Under the pieces are notes generated by a model. That model ran no database searches. It was given only the letters and a program-made list of their open reading frames with translations, and had not been told where the DNA came from. The position numbers and the translations under genes are program-made. A stretch of DNA of 64,000 nucleotides from Hysterangium stoloniferum (taxonomy: Eukaryota; Basidiomycota; Agaricomycetes; Hysterangiales; Hysterangiaceae): positions 90,030 through 154,029 of the forward strand of contig WHVD01000184.1 in NCBI GenBank assembly GCA_015178975.1, given 5' to 3'. Positions within the stretch are counted from its first letter, which is position 1, and every line of letters starts with the position of its first letter. Positions 45,191-57,483 of this stretch are shown here, piece by piece.

Positions 45191-47354
45191 AATCGAAAAT
45201 GGTCGCATAAGCGAGAAAATTTGGACCAGCGAATCACCTGGGTTATTTAAAACTAATAGTTTGGCTGTAAACGGTACTCACATCGCAGTCGGCGATATCG
45301 ACTCGGAGGGGAAAGGTGTATTATTGATCTGGCCTCCAGAACGCCTTGAAGGCACTCTAATATCTCCTCCGCTTGACATCTGATGGTCGCATTAAACATT
45401 GCATAACTAATGCCGCAACGTCCCTATAGTGACGAAGCTCCAAGTGCATGGACTAGTACTCAAGATCGATGCATAATGAGTAAATGCGACGAATTAGCAA
45501 ACGCAAATGCGATATCTACTTCTATAAAATTTTTTGAAATACATACCTATGGTTGAATTATACCGGGTTGGCACGGAGAACTATAACGTTCAAATCTGTC
45601 TCTGCTAAATTTCGTAGTTACTCTCCACGAATCTTTCCAGCACCACTAACAATGTACTAACATATAGTGTTAGTCGCTGTCTGACAGGTCCCTGAAAGGG
45701 GGCGTGATTTATCTCTTGACCATGCAGGCTAATTAGAAGGAAGGATCAAGAAGCGTAATCTGCCTCTCGACCTCGGCTTCATTTTTTCAGCGTTTCTCGG
45801 GCATTCTCGATCAAAAGTGTGGTGAGTGGGGACGTCTGATAAAGCTTAGCTATTCTAAAACCACTGAGAGGTGGTAATTATTCCACACTCCCGTAGCGTA
45901 CAAACGCATCTTTAATCCGAAAGCTCTAGAAGTATGTAGAACGAGCAACGCTACAGCCAGTCACACGTACTAGTTATGTTATCTCATGCATATGCCGAAG
46001 CGAGTATTGATTCGGACCATATGACTGCGTCCTCAAGCACTGAGTGACGGCAGCGTCGGTGATGAGCTCGATGTAAGCGGCTCAACACAGCGACATGACA
46101 GGGAGTCTTTTTCTACAATCAACACCCTCTTCAACCCTCTTTCACCGGAAGAAGCCCCGGGTCCTCAAATCCGGGGCGTTTTTCCAGCGAAAGCTGAGGT
46201 ATCGATATGCTATGATGATATTATCGACTCTAACCAAAAGGAGCGTTCGGCTGCCAGTCATTTATTCAAATCTTAAGCGGGCACCATTTAGTAATGTCTG
46301 TTTAAGCTACAGTTGTCTAGCTACCTTGACCTCAGGTTACCACATAGCACCAAACACCATACGTTGTTAATATCCCCTGCAGTGTAGGATTACTATAGCA
46401 GATCCCCGTTCCTTCTCGACCATTTGAGGTAGTGACATGGATCCTACTTTTCCTTCACCCCCTCGTGTCACCTCTCCCACCAGCAAGCAGTGCGAGACTG
46501 ATGCATTGGACTGGGGCATTTTTGTTCTTACGATGATCAACTTAAACGTGACATGGTGGCTATTCCACCTTCCCGCTCTGTTCCGTGAAGGATTCAAATG
46601 CTACCTCCACGATGTAGCATGGGAATGTCTGCGTGTCCACTTACCATCGCGTGCCGCATTAACCTCTACCTGGAAACAAGAACATAAATATTGGCACATG
46701 TGCTACTACTCCGGCATCCACAAAGAAGCCACCCTAGGAGGGTACATAAAAGATTTTGTCAAAGACTCGTTTATTTTCGTTACCACATGTCTGTCAATCT
46801 ACAGGTTGTGTAGAGGTGGTAGTACCCAAGACGTCTCTGGATTAAATTCATCTCTTTGGATGTATCCTAGTCTTCCCGTGGCGGTTTATGGCGTGTGGAT
46901 AACAATTGCTGCATGGATGAGGGTAAAACGATGGGTTCTATACACAGTAGGACTGCTCATCCTCTCCATCATTCTCACCGCCATGGCATTAACGATAAAT
47001 TTTTTATATCGAAACAACATATGGATAGGATCCACTCTGGCCATAGTGTTTATGGCATTCCCCTTATTCCTGATATCACACAGGTTTATACTCTTCGGGG
47101 TAGCCTTCGGGTCTTTTGCAAGGATTGGAGGCCCACTGGCGGGTGCACTCAACTCAGGCGCATATTTCCCCTTTTGTTCAGCCAGAGGGTGGGGATTTGC
47201 AGGACCTGTTATGGCGTTGGGAATCGTATCCGCCTTATTAGCACTCTTTGCCTCGATACGAATGGAACCTCGAAAACCAATCCAGTCCACGAATGGTGAC
47301 GCTCTGGACTTGAATGTGAAAACCTCGAACGCGGAGAACGTGGCTTTGCCATGA
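45191..47354 (+). repeat. Segmental duplication, copy 3 (inverted)
   Basis: Runs opposite to copies 1 and 2. It starts within the last WD40-gene exons (AATCGAAAATGGTCGC), carries the intervening region and the complete membrane-protein gene. Copy 3 keeps the CGA codon that is TGA in copy 2. Confidence 0.88.
46437..47354 (+). CDS. Multi-pass membrane protein, unknown family (intact copy)
   Basis: Single open exon, 305 residues, start MDPTFPSPPRVTSPTS. About six or seven hydrophobic segments: WGIFVLTMINLNVTWWLFHL (~26-45), SFIFVTTCLSIYRL (~119-132), LPVAVYGVWITIAAW (~150-164), VLYTVGLLILSIILTAMALT (~172-191), STLAIVFMAFPLFLISHRFI (~203-222), FGVAFGSFARIGGPLAGAL (~224-242) and FAGPVMALGIVSALLALFA (~253-271). 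The region 46-110 is soluble, with conserved-looking Trp, Tyr and His (KYWHMCYYSG). No signal peptide or transporter signature. Start supported by conservation of the upstream sequence in three copies. Confidence 0.75.
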   Translation: MDPTFPSPPRVTSPTSKQCETDALDWGIFVLTMINLNVTWWLFHLPALFREGFKCYLHDVAWECLRVHLPSRAALTSTWKQEHKYWHMCYYSGIHKEATLGGYIKDFVKDSFIFVTTCLSIYRLCRGGSTQDVSGLNSSLWMYPSLPVAVYGVWITIAAWMRVKRWVLYTVGLLILSIILTAMALTINFLYRNNIWIGSTLAIVFMAFPLFLISHRFILFGVAFGSFARIGGPLAGALNSGAYFPFCSARGWGFAGPVMALGIVSALLALFASIRMEPRKPIQSTNGDALDLNVKTSNAENVALP

Positions 47355-48253
47355 CAAATCTTTTTCAAGTTCTTCCGTTATACTGGGCTTACATCCGCCA
47401 ACCTGTAATCAATGCTTGGGGTGTGGCGCATTTTGATAGTTTTTATTTGTTGTAATTTCTGGATATTTGTGTTGTAAGCCGTTGAGGACGCACGGGGTTT
47501 TGCTGCACTCATCACGGTCATACTGTGTTAGCACAAGGATATTTGACGTTACCAATTTATCTACAATCTTAGTACATTTAAACAGCTATAAGAGTATAGA
47601 AAAGATGAGGCCCCTCGAAAATCCGCCGTATATTTTTAACATTATTGACGTATACCATGACAATGGTACTTTTACTTCTGGAATTTCTATCTTTCCTTGA
47701 ATTTTAAGGAAATTGTGGTTCAACATAGGATCCAAATCGTCGGACATGATCCCATCAATCTTTGGTTTTAGCCGTGGGTGTATAGCATATGATGGGGGAG
47801 GGGGCATAGATATATCTCAAGAACCTTAACCATACTGTTTAGCGTAAGCCTACTTGTTACACTGACTTTGAGCATATTGGTTGGTAATTTAATGATGCTG
47901 GCATTAGCCCTCCTAGCCAGACAAACATAAGTGTTTGACTCACACAACTTGAATTCAACATGGACAGATGCCCTATCCATGTTTATATATCATACTCAGA
48001 CCTGCTGGGGCAAGTGCTCGGATGGTGTTTGCCGCGCATTACTCTGTAAGCGAAAGAGATAAGAGAAATGAAAGCCAAAGTGACAGATCTGGTTCCCTAG
48101 CTCTTCTGAAGCTCTACCGGCTCGCTTAGCTCGATTTAGGCGACATGTCAGGGCTCGAGGGGACAGACAGATAACAGTCTTCTTCTAAACCTTTCCCCCC
48201 ACTCTGTGAAAACCACCATCCTCTGTCCATACAGATGAGCAAAACATCTTAGT
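47355..48253. other. Intergenic, no gene seen
   Basis: About 900 bp without recognisable coding sequence or repeats. Confidence 0.45.
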
Positions 48254-48419
48254 ATGTCGGCAGACTTTTTACTTCAACACCTTTACTTATCCTTTCACCT
48301 CAGTGACCGTGACCTTGAAGGAGACCTTGATCTCCCCAAATCACTCAGAACGTTGCACACCCTGAGTGTCGGGGAAAGACACGAACATCAACAGCAGTGA
48401 GAGATTAATTTGAAAAATT
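48254..48419 (+). other. Possible first exon of the next gene
   Basis: An ATG at 48254 opens MSADFLLQHLYLSFHLSDRD with a potential donor GTGAGA near 48401 and acceptor CCACAG at 48437. The phases do not match the following open frame, so it remains only a suggestion. Confidence 0.25.
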
Positions 48420-50006
48420 TTGTTCGCTTACCCACAGGCCTACAGGGTTGGTACTAGTGCCAACTTGAAACTTGTCTCAGCAACTCGCGGGACAAAGTCT
48501 TCAGAATCCACCCCGCCTTCTCTCCCAAGGATTCGTCGCCGTCGCCCACGAATATTTTTCTTCGCGGACGAATCCGATATTGATGACACCCCACTCGCAC
48601 TCCCTTTCAGACGCAGAGAGGCCAGCGTTTCTCGGGATCATATAGATAGACTCCCAAAAATGGTAATATACGACCCCCTGCAGCCCGTGAGGAGTAAAAA
48701 TAAGCGTGCTCTTGTATCCCACGGGTTGCCAAAGACCATTGTGACTCCTCCCTCCTTAGAGGACATCCCCCACCTGGTAAAAACTGGCGACCAGCTACCA
48801 TGGCCTCCCCTTGCTCGGCGAGTCCCCACCCATTTTCAGTACCCAATTGGTCTGGGGCGGGCTAGAGGGGACAGCAATAGCGATGGGTCTGGTGACAATA
48901 TGTTGATTAAAGAGGAGTCGGTATCAACCTGTGTATATGATGCGACAAAACTGAGTTTTTCCCCTTAATAGTGTAGCATTCCCGAGTGGCTCAGGATGTC
49001 AGATGCGAGCCAGCTCCAGCACAGGACCCGTCATGTCTCCCTCTCGGATAATCCCTACCGCTCATAGCACTGAGGACCATAGGGATAATATTCTTGAACT
49101 GCATAAGTCCCTGAATCTGTAAGCATGAAAAAATTATGATGATGTGGACTGAAAATATATAATGCTAAAAACAGGGTTCTTTCCAAAGACGGTGCAGGAT
49201 TCAATTTACACGTCAAACTAGCGGATTGGAAAGAGATCTGCACCGGACTGTTGAACATGAGTGGAACGTGTGGGAACTATTATCCCAATTCCATATCGAT
49301 TTATGACGGGGAGATGAAAAAGTGAGTAAAGCGGATCTATTATTTCAATTCACTGATTACATTTCCCGATCGATTTGCTGGCTGCAGTGCAACTCCCCGT
49401 CAACCTTTAAATACTGATCACATGGAGCACCCGGAGGGAAATATCGCTCCTGTGGTGCCCCTCGGGAAATCCACTAAGGGCGAGGAGCTGGACGCACTCT
49501 CCAGCAATGATTTACCCCTTACTGCACAATCACCTTCCTCTTCCCTCCCCCCAACCTCTTCCCATACCGTATGGTCGGATACCCTCAGCAATTTCCAACC
49601 GCCGGATCCCACATGTTTGCCCATGATCCAAACCGATCTGGCTCGGAGACGCTGCTCATACCGTTACAACTCTCCACAAGATCTCATGGAACACTGGCTA
49701 AAGGGCCATTTATTTGAACTTTGGGAAGGTGGAAGTGTCGACTTATCTGGCCAACAGTGGGAAATTGTTTATAACTCACTGCTGAGGTGTCAAGAAGAAG
49801 CTTGCCCCAAGCGGGGCGGTTTTTTCTTTTCTGAAAATTTTGAGCAGCACTGTAAGGACCACAAGAAAGGCCTTGCACCTGGGGATGTTTTAGATGGTAT
49901 TGAGAAACGGGAGGCAGATCAACTTTGTGCAATGCGCACACTTTTATCCAAGGACGTCTCGTCTTATATGTCCTGGGAAGACAAGTTTATATGTTCTATC
50001 TTCTAG
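48420..50006 (+). CDS. Multi-exon protein with Cys/His motifs, unrecognised
   Basis: Four exons: one ending near 48920 (PSLPRIRRRRPRIFFFADES, basic then Pro-rich), one ending at 49118 (IIPTAHSTEDHRDNILELHK), 49175-49321 (KDGAGFNLHVKLADWKEICT) and 49388-50006. The last three join in frame (NL/VLSK and EMKN/ATPRQ); the first join is tentative. The last exon holds RRRCSYRYNSPQDLMEHWLK with GH, and CQEEACPKRGGFFFSENFEQ with HCKDH, two patterns like degenerate C2H2 fingers. It ends KFICSIF. A DNA-binding or adaptor role is a guess. It is the only likely host gene in the right half besides the membrane protein. Confidence 0.55.
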
Positions 50007-51639
50007 CTATCATAGTTTGTCCATAAACCTCCCAATGAATCTGATTTTTGCATTAGTGATGTGCTCAAAGAGAAGTAACATTATGGGGGAGATTCCCGTG
50101 TGGTGACGTGGCAAATTGCGCCTTGTGAAAACCAAAATACCCCCTGATCGTCTAGACAAGATTGAATCTATTTTTCCTCTTCTAGGGAAAACCAGTGATT
50201 GATTCTCCCAAATCTCCCAAAGGGGCTCCACATGACTAGTTGACTTCTACACAAACGATCTATAAAACTTTTTTGAGCTAATATTTAATGATCTTCCCCG
50301 ACGAAACCTCACTGTTGCTCCGTGTGCTATGTAATGCTGGACACTCACTCGGGTAATCGACTTCAAAAGGTTCAGCCGTGGTGGGATTAATGGGATGAAG
50401 ATTAAGACTAGCCTGCCTCAATCTTATTTTATGCCGCACCAATCGATCTACTTTATATCCCCTTACTATTAGTGTAGATCGAAGGAAGGTTTTTGCGATA
50501 TTGTTCATGCTACCAACTTAGAGGTCTACGTCAAATGCATTCATGCTGAATTCTCTCTCGAAATCACCCGTTGTTCTTATGCCAAGGTATTAAGTCACGC
50601 ACTATTAAACGTCGAAAATTTTCAGGTTTACGCCAATCTGGTAGGCATTCGGAGACAGGTAATCAAGCAATGTAGAATAGTTTAAATTAACCGAAAGCGT
50701 TTGCAATAGCATGAATCAGAATCGCATCCACAAATTATAACTGTTTACGCAAGAGGTATGCGATAGTACATGAACAAAAATGATTAATATAATGAAGTTA
50801 CTGTACAGGACTACATAGCTTAGCGCCAAATATACTGGTGGCGCAGGTGTCATCATATTGGGATTACTACCGAATGGCCGGAATTTGAACAGTAACATGG
50901 CCCGTCCGTCATGCCGGTCAGACGGCACAAGCTCAACGACATTCCCAAGCTGTCCATCATTCTGATAAGCAAACCTGGAAAGAGTCTGCGTGCCGTTTGG
51001 GGAGACATATGCAGACCAGCGCGGTGCCAACCATGTGGGTAGCTTTTTCTCCGCACTAGACTATGTGTTTTGTATGGTTGTGGATAACGCTTTCGCCTCT
51101 TGCCCAGTGGCTCATGCTTTGTTAAATGTTCTGAATATTTCCAGTACTGTTGTCGGTGTCGGTCCGTGTATCACCAATTTAATTTATTTTGGCAGACTAA
51201 ACTCCGAGGTGTGCGCGAGGCTACACCATTACGGAGTTGGCTGTGACGATTATCTGCGAATATGGCATTTATGGTCAAGGCCGAGATTGGGATGACGCTA
51301 TGTAGACAAGAAGCAGACAATTTAGTTAACCGCCTACACCACGGTGACATCTGTGATGCCAGATTCAATGTGAACGGTGATTGTGAACCGACCGGGATTT
51401 AAATACGAGTTTAATAAGGCCCCAAATATCCTTGACCGATGTGGTATAACGAAAAACGAAATCGTGGGAGTAAAAGGGGAAAGTTGACCATCATTCCAGC
51501 TGGGACAGATAGCTCCAGTCCGTATCGATCGATTATATTAGCCACGGGGTCTCAAGGAAAGTGGTGGGATTGTCTCCATGGATGAAGAGAGGTAATCTTT
51601 GGGGTGGCCTTATTTCCCCCATACGAAGGCTGGCTCGTA
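50007..51639. other. No gene confidently seen
   Basis: A 76-codon minus ORF at 50278-50508 (MNNIAKTFLRSTLIVRGYKV) and a 104-codon minus ORF at 50716-51030 are open but unrecognised; the latter overlaps the repeat shared with 41.9 kb and is probably transposon-derived. Confidence 0.35.
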
Positions 51640-51800
51640 GCAATGGGGGGAGATATTCGGGTCAAGTAACCTGTCCTTCCGCTGCTCCTTTCGCGTATTT
51701 ATCCGCAGCCTCATTTCCACCTACTCCATTATGACCCAGTACCCAGCACAGATCGATCTTGACGTCTGGGATTTTGTCTCTCTGAGAGCCTTTGCCGACT
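51640..51800 (-). pseudogene. RNase H domain fragment of a non-LTR retrotransposon
   Basis: Minus strand reads KIDLCWVLGHNGVGGNEAAD followed by KYAKGAAEG. The W-V-x-G-H-x-G-x-x-GNE-x-AD signature is that of the RNase H domain at the end of LINE polymerases. Flanking frames are broken; further RNase H or RT sequence was not found. Confidence 0.65.
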
Positions 51801-52819
51801 TAGTCTGGTTTAAGACTCAGTTTTATCCAGGGCAGATTCCCAACAATGTCATCATGAAAAATCCCACTCGGTGTAGTAAAGGCATACCGATCTCCAGTGA
51901 TTCGTCATGTTTTTAATATTGTCAATGTCATTTCTCTAACATCTTAAGGTAAAGCAGCACATGCTTCTACTCATGAGGCTTCTCTGAATTGGGATCAGTC
52001 CCATTGACCTTCTTGAGGACAACCTGTTGCATCAGGAATATGGGAAGATCAGTAAGTATGCTGTATATATTGTCTAGAGCCATCTAGGAGAGCTTGCTAG
52101 CTCGGCTAGACAGACCACTTTCTCGAGATCCCTATTTACTGGGCGATACAAAAGCTTACTATAAATTTAGGGAGTCTAGGTAGTCTACATAAAGGGCGCA
52201 GAGATTCCCAAATCTCTGATGTGGGCCATTACCTCAACTTAAATGCAGAGGTATGGCAAACAGGAACTGCAACACAAGTTGTAAATATATATGAGTGATA
52301 TAAGGAGCAGACTCACGAGCAGGGTTTCAGTATGACATTGCGACTTACGCGAGCACAATTTTGAGGACAAGGGTTGAACACAGTTAACTAGGGACATCCC
52401 ACTGGTCTACTAGGCCATGAAGAAGGATATTACTTCTGAAACTCCTGATACCTTACTCAGAAAAATGATATTACAAGATCTGTGTTCTCTTAAGAGAGGC
52501 ATCAATTGAATCCAGTTTGTGATACAGGGCTGGTGTATCGAAATCGGCATTGGAAACTGGGTAGTAAGTGCGAGAAGCAATGACAGCACAGCAATAGGGA
52601 GAACACGGCACTGTAGTAAGGAAAGGGACTTCTTTTCGGTGCTTAAGAGGCTCACACTGATTAGAAGTCCAAAAATGTGCCGGACAGGGTCTCTGAGCTT
52701 GGAGGATTTTAATTAAGAAAATGCACTTATTTCAAGTGCTTAATTGAACTGGTTTTGATGTAACTTTGTACTTCTCTTAGTAGTATTACAGACTTAAAAA
52801 CAGCTGTTTGGCACCTTCT
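51801..52819. other. No gene seen
   Basis: Short ORFs only; composition similar to the neighbouring transposon remnants. Confidence 0.35.
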
Positions 52820-54229
52820 TCAAGTATAATTGCGCACTCTTTCCCATGATGTATATCTATTTGAATTTCCTATCTGCAGGCTAATTGACTCTTCCAGATG
52901 GAATTTAAATAAATAACTAGGCCACAGCACTCCCGTCTTGTGTATGTGATATTCCAACCCGTGAATCTGTCCTCGGTCAGTCTCCCACACCATCACTGCC
53001 ATGTTTCCCACTTCAGGCCCTATATGTTTTCTGCTGATTCTTTCCATACAAATAACTCATACCTTGCCAAATATTCACCTTACAGCCATCTAGCATTGAA
53101 GCAGGGAAGCCATTTGAGAGATTCTAAGAAGGAAGAAAGAAAGTTGCAGAAGGACACCCTAAGTACTAAAATATACATACTTCTTTCAAAACCTATGGTA
53201 TACAGCATGGAAATGACAAGCTAAACTGATAGTTCATTATGAAAACTCTGCATTAAATATGATGACTTACCTGAGCCACATGTCCACAAGCCGTAATCAT
53301 TCCTCATCCATATTGGGCTTGATGAATACAGTCCAAGCAATACCCCACTTTGGTTGATGATATACCAGTCCCTGCCATGTACATGCCCCACAACACAGTT
53401 GATCGTTCGGAGATTAATGAAAATTTCTGTTGAAGTACGATTATAAGAAGTAAGTGATTCAGTTGCATCTTTCCCATTGGTGATGCAAGGTGATATACAT
53501 GCAAGGAGACTGCATGGTGTATCTGGGATATTTAGTTCTGCACATGAGGATAGCTTTAATGAGATGATGTAGTGAATTTGCCCATAGAAAACCTGTTGAA
53601 TCTCAGTAGGTTCAGATTTCCTCTTACTTTGGTGATTATTTTTGACTAAGAGCTCATACTGTTGCCATAAACATTATGTAAATATATGAGAATATATGTA
53701 AAATGTACCACTTACAGGAACAAATGATGAGTCATGAACATTTGTTGCCTGTTCTTCACTAACTGCACTGCTTGTCTGGATTTTGTCACCTGCATTCTGG
53801 ATTCTAACCTTGCCCCAGCACACCGTGCAGTATGGTAATAGAGTGCTGATACGAGTGTGGCTGCATTGGTACACTGCTGCGAAGTACTGTGCTATTTTCC
53901 ACATCACTATAGGTTCTGGTATGTAGCCTAGATGATGTGGAGGTCTCAGAAAATAGTCTTCATCTATAATAGGTTTTAGTACAATATTGGAGGATACTTC
54001 ATTATTTGAACTTACATCTTTCAAAAATCACTTCATATTTGGCCAGCTGATTGTCAACCACACATATTGAAAGATGTGTCCAGACACGAGAGTAATGGGC
54101 CTTGAGTTGAAAGAGTTGGGCTGTTTGTTTCACAAATGAGATAGTGTTGCATAGGGATGGAAACGAAATGTGATATGTTCTCCAAGCTTGCCACAATAGC
54201 ATTCCATGGGGAATGCCCAGGTCATCCAA
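52820..54229 (-). pseudogene. Large-transposon accessory protein remnant
   Basis: Minus-strand pieces: HGMLLWQAWRTYHISFPSLC, LKPIIDEDYFLRPPHHLGYI, YGQIHYIISLKL, TEIFINLRTINCVVGHVHGR with DWYIINQSG. The layout resembles proteins I recall next to Tnp2 elements in basidiomycetes (a YGQ-x-x-x-x-x-x-x-L segment followed by CxVGxV and W-x-IID-x-SG), but no function is known. Frames change several times. It ends where the Gypsy LTR begins. Confidence 0.5.
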
Positions 54230-54263
54230 ACAGGGCTGGCTTGTTTGATATAGTCAGCAATGT

Positions 54264-55092
54264 TGTTATGACCGGAATTCCTGCTGGACTCTGGGCACTA
54301 ACTTATATGCACCCACACCCTATACGCACCAATTGTCAGTTTACCGGAATTCCTGCTGGACTCCATATGTTAGACTTGTCCATGTTTAACTTTGTGTATC
54401 AGTCACTGGAATACCTGCCAGACTCCATCCCTGTCTATGTCCGACTCTGTCCCATGCATCAGTCACTGGACCCCACTCAGAAAACCCATCATCCCTCTAA
54501 CTGAGCCCCGTTCCCGTTATAGTCAAATGACCTGTCACAATTTGGACTCCACTCCCGTTCCATTCCTATTATGGTTTTATGACCTGTCACAATTTGGACT
54601 CCACTCTGTTCTGTCCTGTTCCTAACACCAAGTTTGGTGTTTACTTATCTCATTTTATGTTTGCTAGTTTTATTTTCATTATTACTGGATTTGGTATGTT
54701 ATTCATTCCACAGTCTATATAGTCTGGCAAATGTTGTACATACAATCCAGTCAGAAAATCAGCTTAGATTCTCCCCAGTAATCTAGTACATTTTCCACTC
54801 TAAACTCCTCTTTGAATTACACCACTCTCACTAGTCGGAGCCCACAGGCTCCAATGCATCTATCACTCAACCTCTGACTTATCTATCTCGACTCCCTAAC
54901 CTCTTGACCCATGATCTCTTGACCCACGACCTCTTGACCCATGAACTCTGCCCAGACTCCCCGGGATTCCCATCCGCCCATTTGAAATTGGACAACACGA
55001 CTTTGTGAGGGTGCAGCCTATAAGCTGAAGCCAAGTCCTACTGGATTTCCTGCAGGTTTCTCCAGAAACCCACTGTGTACACACCCTTAACA
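54264..55092 (+). repeat. Gypsy 5' LTR (family LTR3), 829 bp
   Basis: Begins TGTTATGACCGGAATTCC and ends CACCCTTAACA. The left flank AATGT and right flank GTATT differ, as expected when the right side is the element interior and not genomic DNA. Matches 35051-35872 and 60732-61517 in reverse orientation. Confidence 0.88.
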
Positions 55093-55237
55093 GTATTTTC
55101 TGACTAAGACTCGCAGATTGTTCAATATACCACCAAGAAGAAAAGTGCACGCACAGGCATCATTACCTGGACCATGAACTCTTCATTCCCTGTTAACTTT
55201 GTATACCAGCCAGACACTCACAAACCAGCCAGAAGCC

Positions 55238-57028
55238 ATGGAAGAAGCCCATATCGAAGAAGTCCCAGAAAACCAGGATGAATCTGAGCATGAGGACAAG
55301 TCCATGGCCCCTGACAAGGGCAAGGGTGTCAAAAATCCTCCATCTAACGATGGACCGCCACTTTCAGATCCCACCTCTGAGTATTTAGCAATCACTTTAG
55401 AAAGGTTGATGAATCATATGCTCGGAGAAGGCAAAAAGAAGGATCCGGAACCTCCACAGTCAAAAGTCAATGCTCCGGAACCCTTCATGGGTTCCAACCC
55501 AAACAAACTTTCCACCTTCCTCATGCAATGTCACTTCAATTTCTGCAATTGATCCACTGCATTCTCCACAGACTCCCAAAAAGTCAACTACGCACTTTCA
55601 TACTTGTCGGGATCTGCATTGAAATGGTTTGAACTGGCTTTTAGTGGACTTTCCGAGGAAGAGTCGCTTTGGCTCAAAGATTGGGATGCTTTTTTTGAGG
55701 AGCTTGAAACCAACTTTGGCCCATATGACCTGACTGGAGAAGCTGAGAACAGTCTCATTAATCTTCGCATGAAGGACACGCAGCACATCACGGACTATAT
55801 CATCCAATTCAATAATCTTGCAGCTCGTTGTCAGTGGGGCAATCCTGCTCTCTGCCACCAATTCTATGCCAGTCTGCTGTCCCACCTTAAATATGAAGTC
55901 TCAAAAGGAGAAGATGGCAAGCCAAAAACCCTGTCCTGTATGTGCCTTAAAGCTCAAAACACAAATGCATGCTATTGGGAACATCACACGGAAGTTGCCT
56001 GCAAGACCTCCACGGACAAAGTAAACAAGTCCATGGCCAATAAAAACAACAACAACAACTCATCAACCAGCAACCAGAACTCCACACAATCCGACAAGAA
56101 GAATGATAAAAAGTCTTCTAACAACAACAACAACAACAAAGGTCAACAGTATGGCTTTGAAGAGTGGTGGAAGTTCTAACCGTTCTATATACAAAGAATA
56201 TCGACCGTTTAGGTACAACATGACAATGTATTGACTATTTACATAAGTCTAATACAGACCAAATGCGTATTGACTGTTTAGTTCAATATGGTCGAGTGAA
56301 TTAGCTATCTAAAGTAGAATAGACTAAAATGAGTAAAGGAGAATCAACTGTAAAGTATGATTCTGAATGACTGCTCGAGTGTTGAAAAGAATAATGAGAG
56401 AGTAAATAACAGAGTAGCGTGGATGTAGTCCGCACAGATTGAGATAATGGTTTGAGTTTCAACTAGTATAGTTTGAAGCTTTGATTGCACTAGTAGTTAA
56501 AGCCTGTCTGTGATGGTCGAGACGATACCCCAATCACAACTTACAGGACACTAACTGGGTGGGGTAAGTCGTGGTTGCAGGGTAAAAAGTGTCTGAGTTC
56601 TAACTCCGGTGCTAGAATACATAAGTCTGGCATGTATGCACCCATAAGAGTCAATGTACCGAATGCATAGGTTGTTGAACTAATTATATGCGTATAATAA
56701 AATAGAGAAAAAATAGAAATAATAATGGAAATATAGTATGAGCTCGTCCAGACTATATTTCCAGAGTATATTTCACTGTACCTCTCACACTGGCAAGCAA
56801 ACGGGAAAACCTGACCTCACAGGCAAGCTTGGACCTGATGGCAAATTGACCCCACAAGAAAGGCAACATCGTATGGACAATAACCTCTGTCTCTTGTGTG
56901 GAAAACCCAGTCATCGAGTCCTGGAATGTCTGCTGGCAAAAGCAAACTCTGCAAAGGGTCGAACAGCCAAGACCTCCACGGAAACTTCTTCGAAGGACAA
57001 ACCGGCTTCCGACTCGAAAAAAGAGTGA
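55238..57028 (+). pseudogene. Gypsy Gag, nonsense-mutated and split by an insertion
   Basis: Starts MEEAHIEEVPENQDESEHED. A TGA at 55550-55552 lies in an otherwise continuous frame (FCN*STAFSTDSQKVNYALS), Arg being likely, so CGA to TGA. The capsid-like part ends in an Asn-rich tract (~56035-56150). An LTR-like repeat interrupts it at 56178; the rest resumes near 56790 with LTPQERQHRMDNNLCLLCGK and the CCHC knuckle CLLCGKPSHRVLEC. Confidence 0.88.
56178..56740 (+). mobile_element. LTR-like repeat inserted in Gypsy Gag
   Basis: Shares its start (CCGTTCTATATACAAAGAAT) and the GGGTAAAAAGTGTCTGAG block with 40421-41040. Boundaries approximate. Confidence 0.6.
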
Positions 57029-57060
57029 GCAACCCCATGGATTCCATGTGGGTTGGGGGT

Positions 57061-57480
57061 TGCATTGCCTCTCCGCACATTCAAGAGTTTACCCGTCTCA
57101 ATGTATCCACTCTTTTGCATTCTGATTTGTTTTTTATTAAATTTATGTCTAATATGATTCTGAAATTTGTTTTTTCAGTCCTCATAGATTCCAGCTTGAC
57201 TCATTGTTTTTTAGATACAAAATTCACACAAAAAAATCTGTTGTCAACTTATCTGATAAATCCCATCGGCCTCCAACTTTTTGATGGCACAAGCAATTTG
57301 GTTGTCACCCAAGCTTGTGATTTATCCATCTGTTTCCCATGTGGAACATCTCAGTTGGTCACTTTCTATGTGACCCAGTTAGACTCAAGTTGCTCAGTTG
57401 TCCTAGGACATAACTGGCTTACCCGCTACAATCCATTGATTGACTGGGTAGCTAACTTTCTGGACACCTGCAGCAGCTGA
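57061..57480 (+). pseudogene. Gypsy aspartic protease domain
   Basis: Reads VFSVLIDSSLTHCFLDTKF and [17 protein letters not shown], the retropepsin layout of Ty3 elements; the catalytic D-S/T-G is D-S-S here, which would weaken or abolish activity. A TGA ends the frame shortly after. Confidence 0.85.
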
Positions 57481-57483
57481 GGA

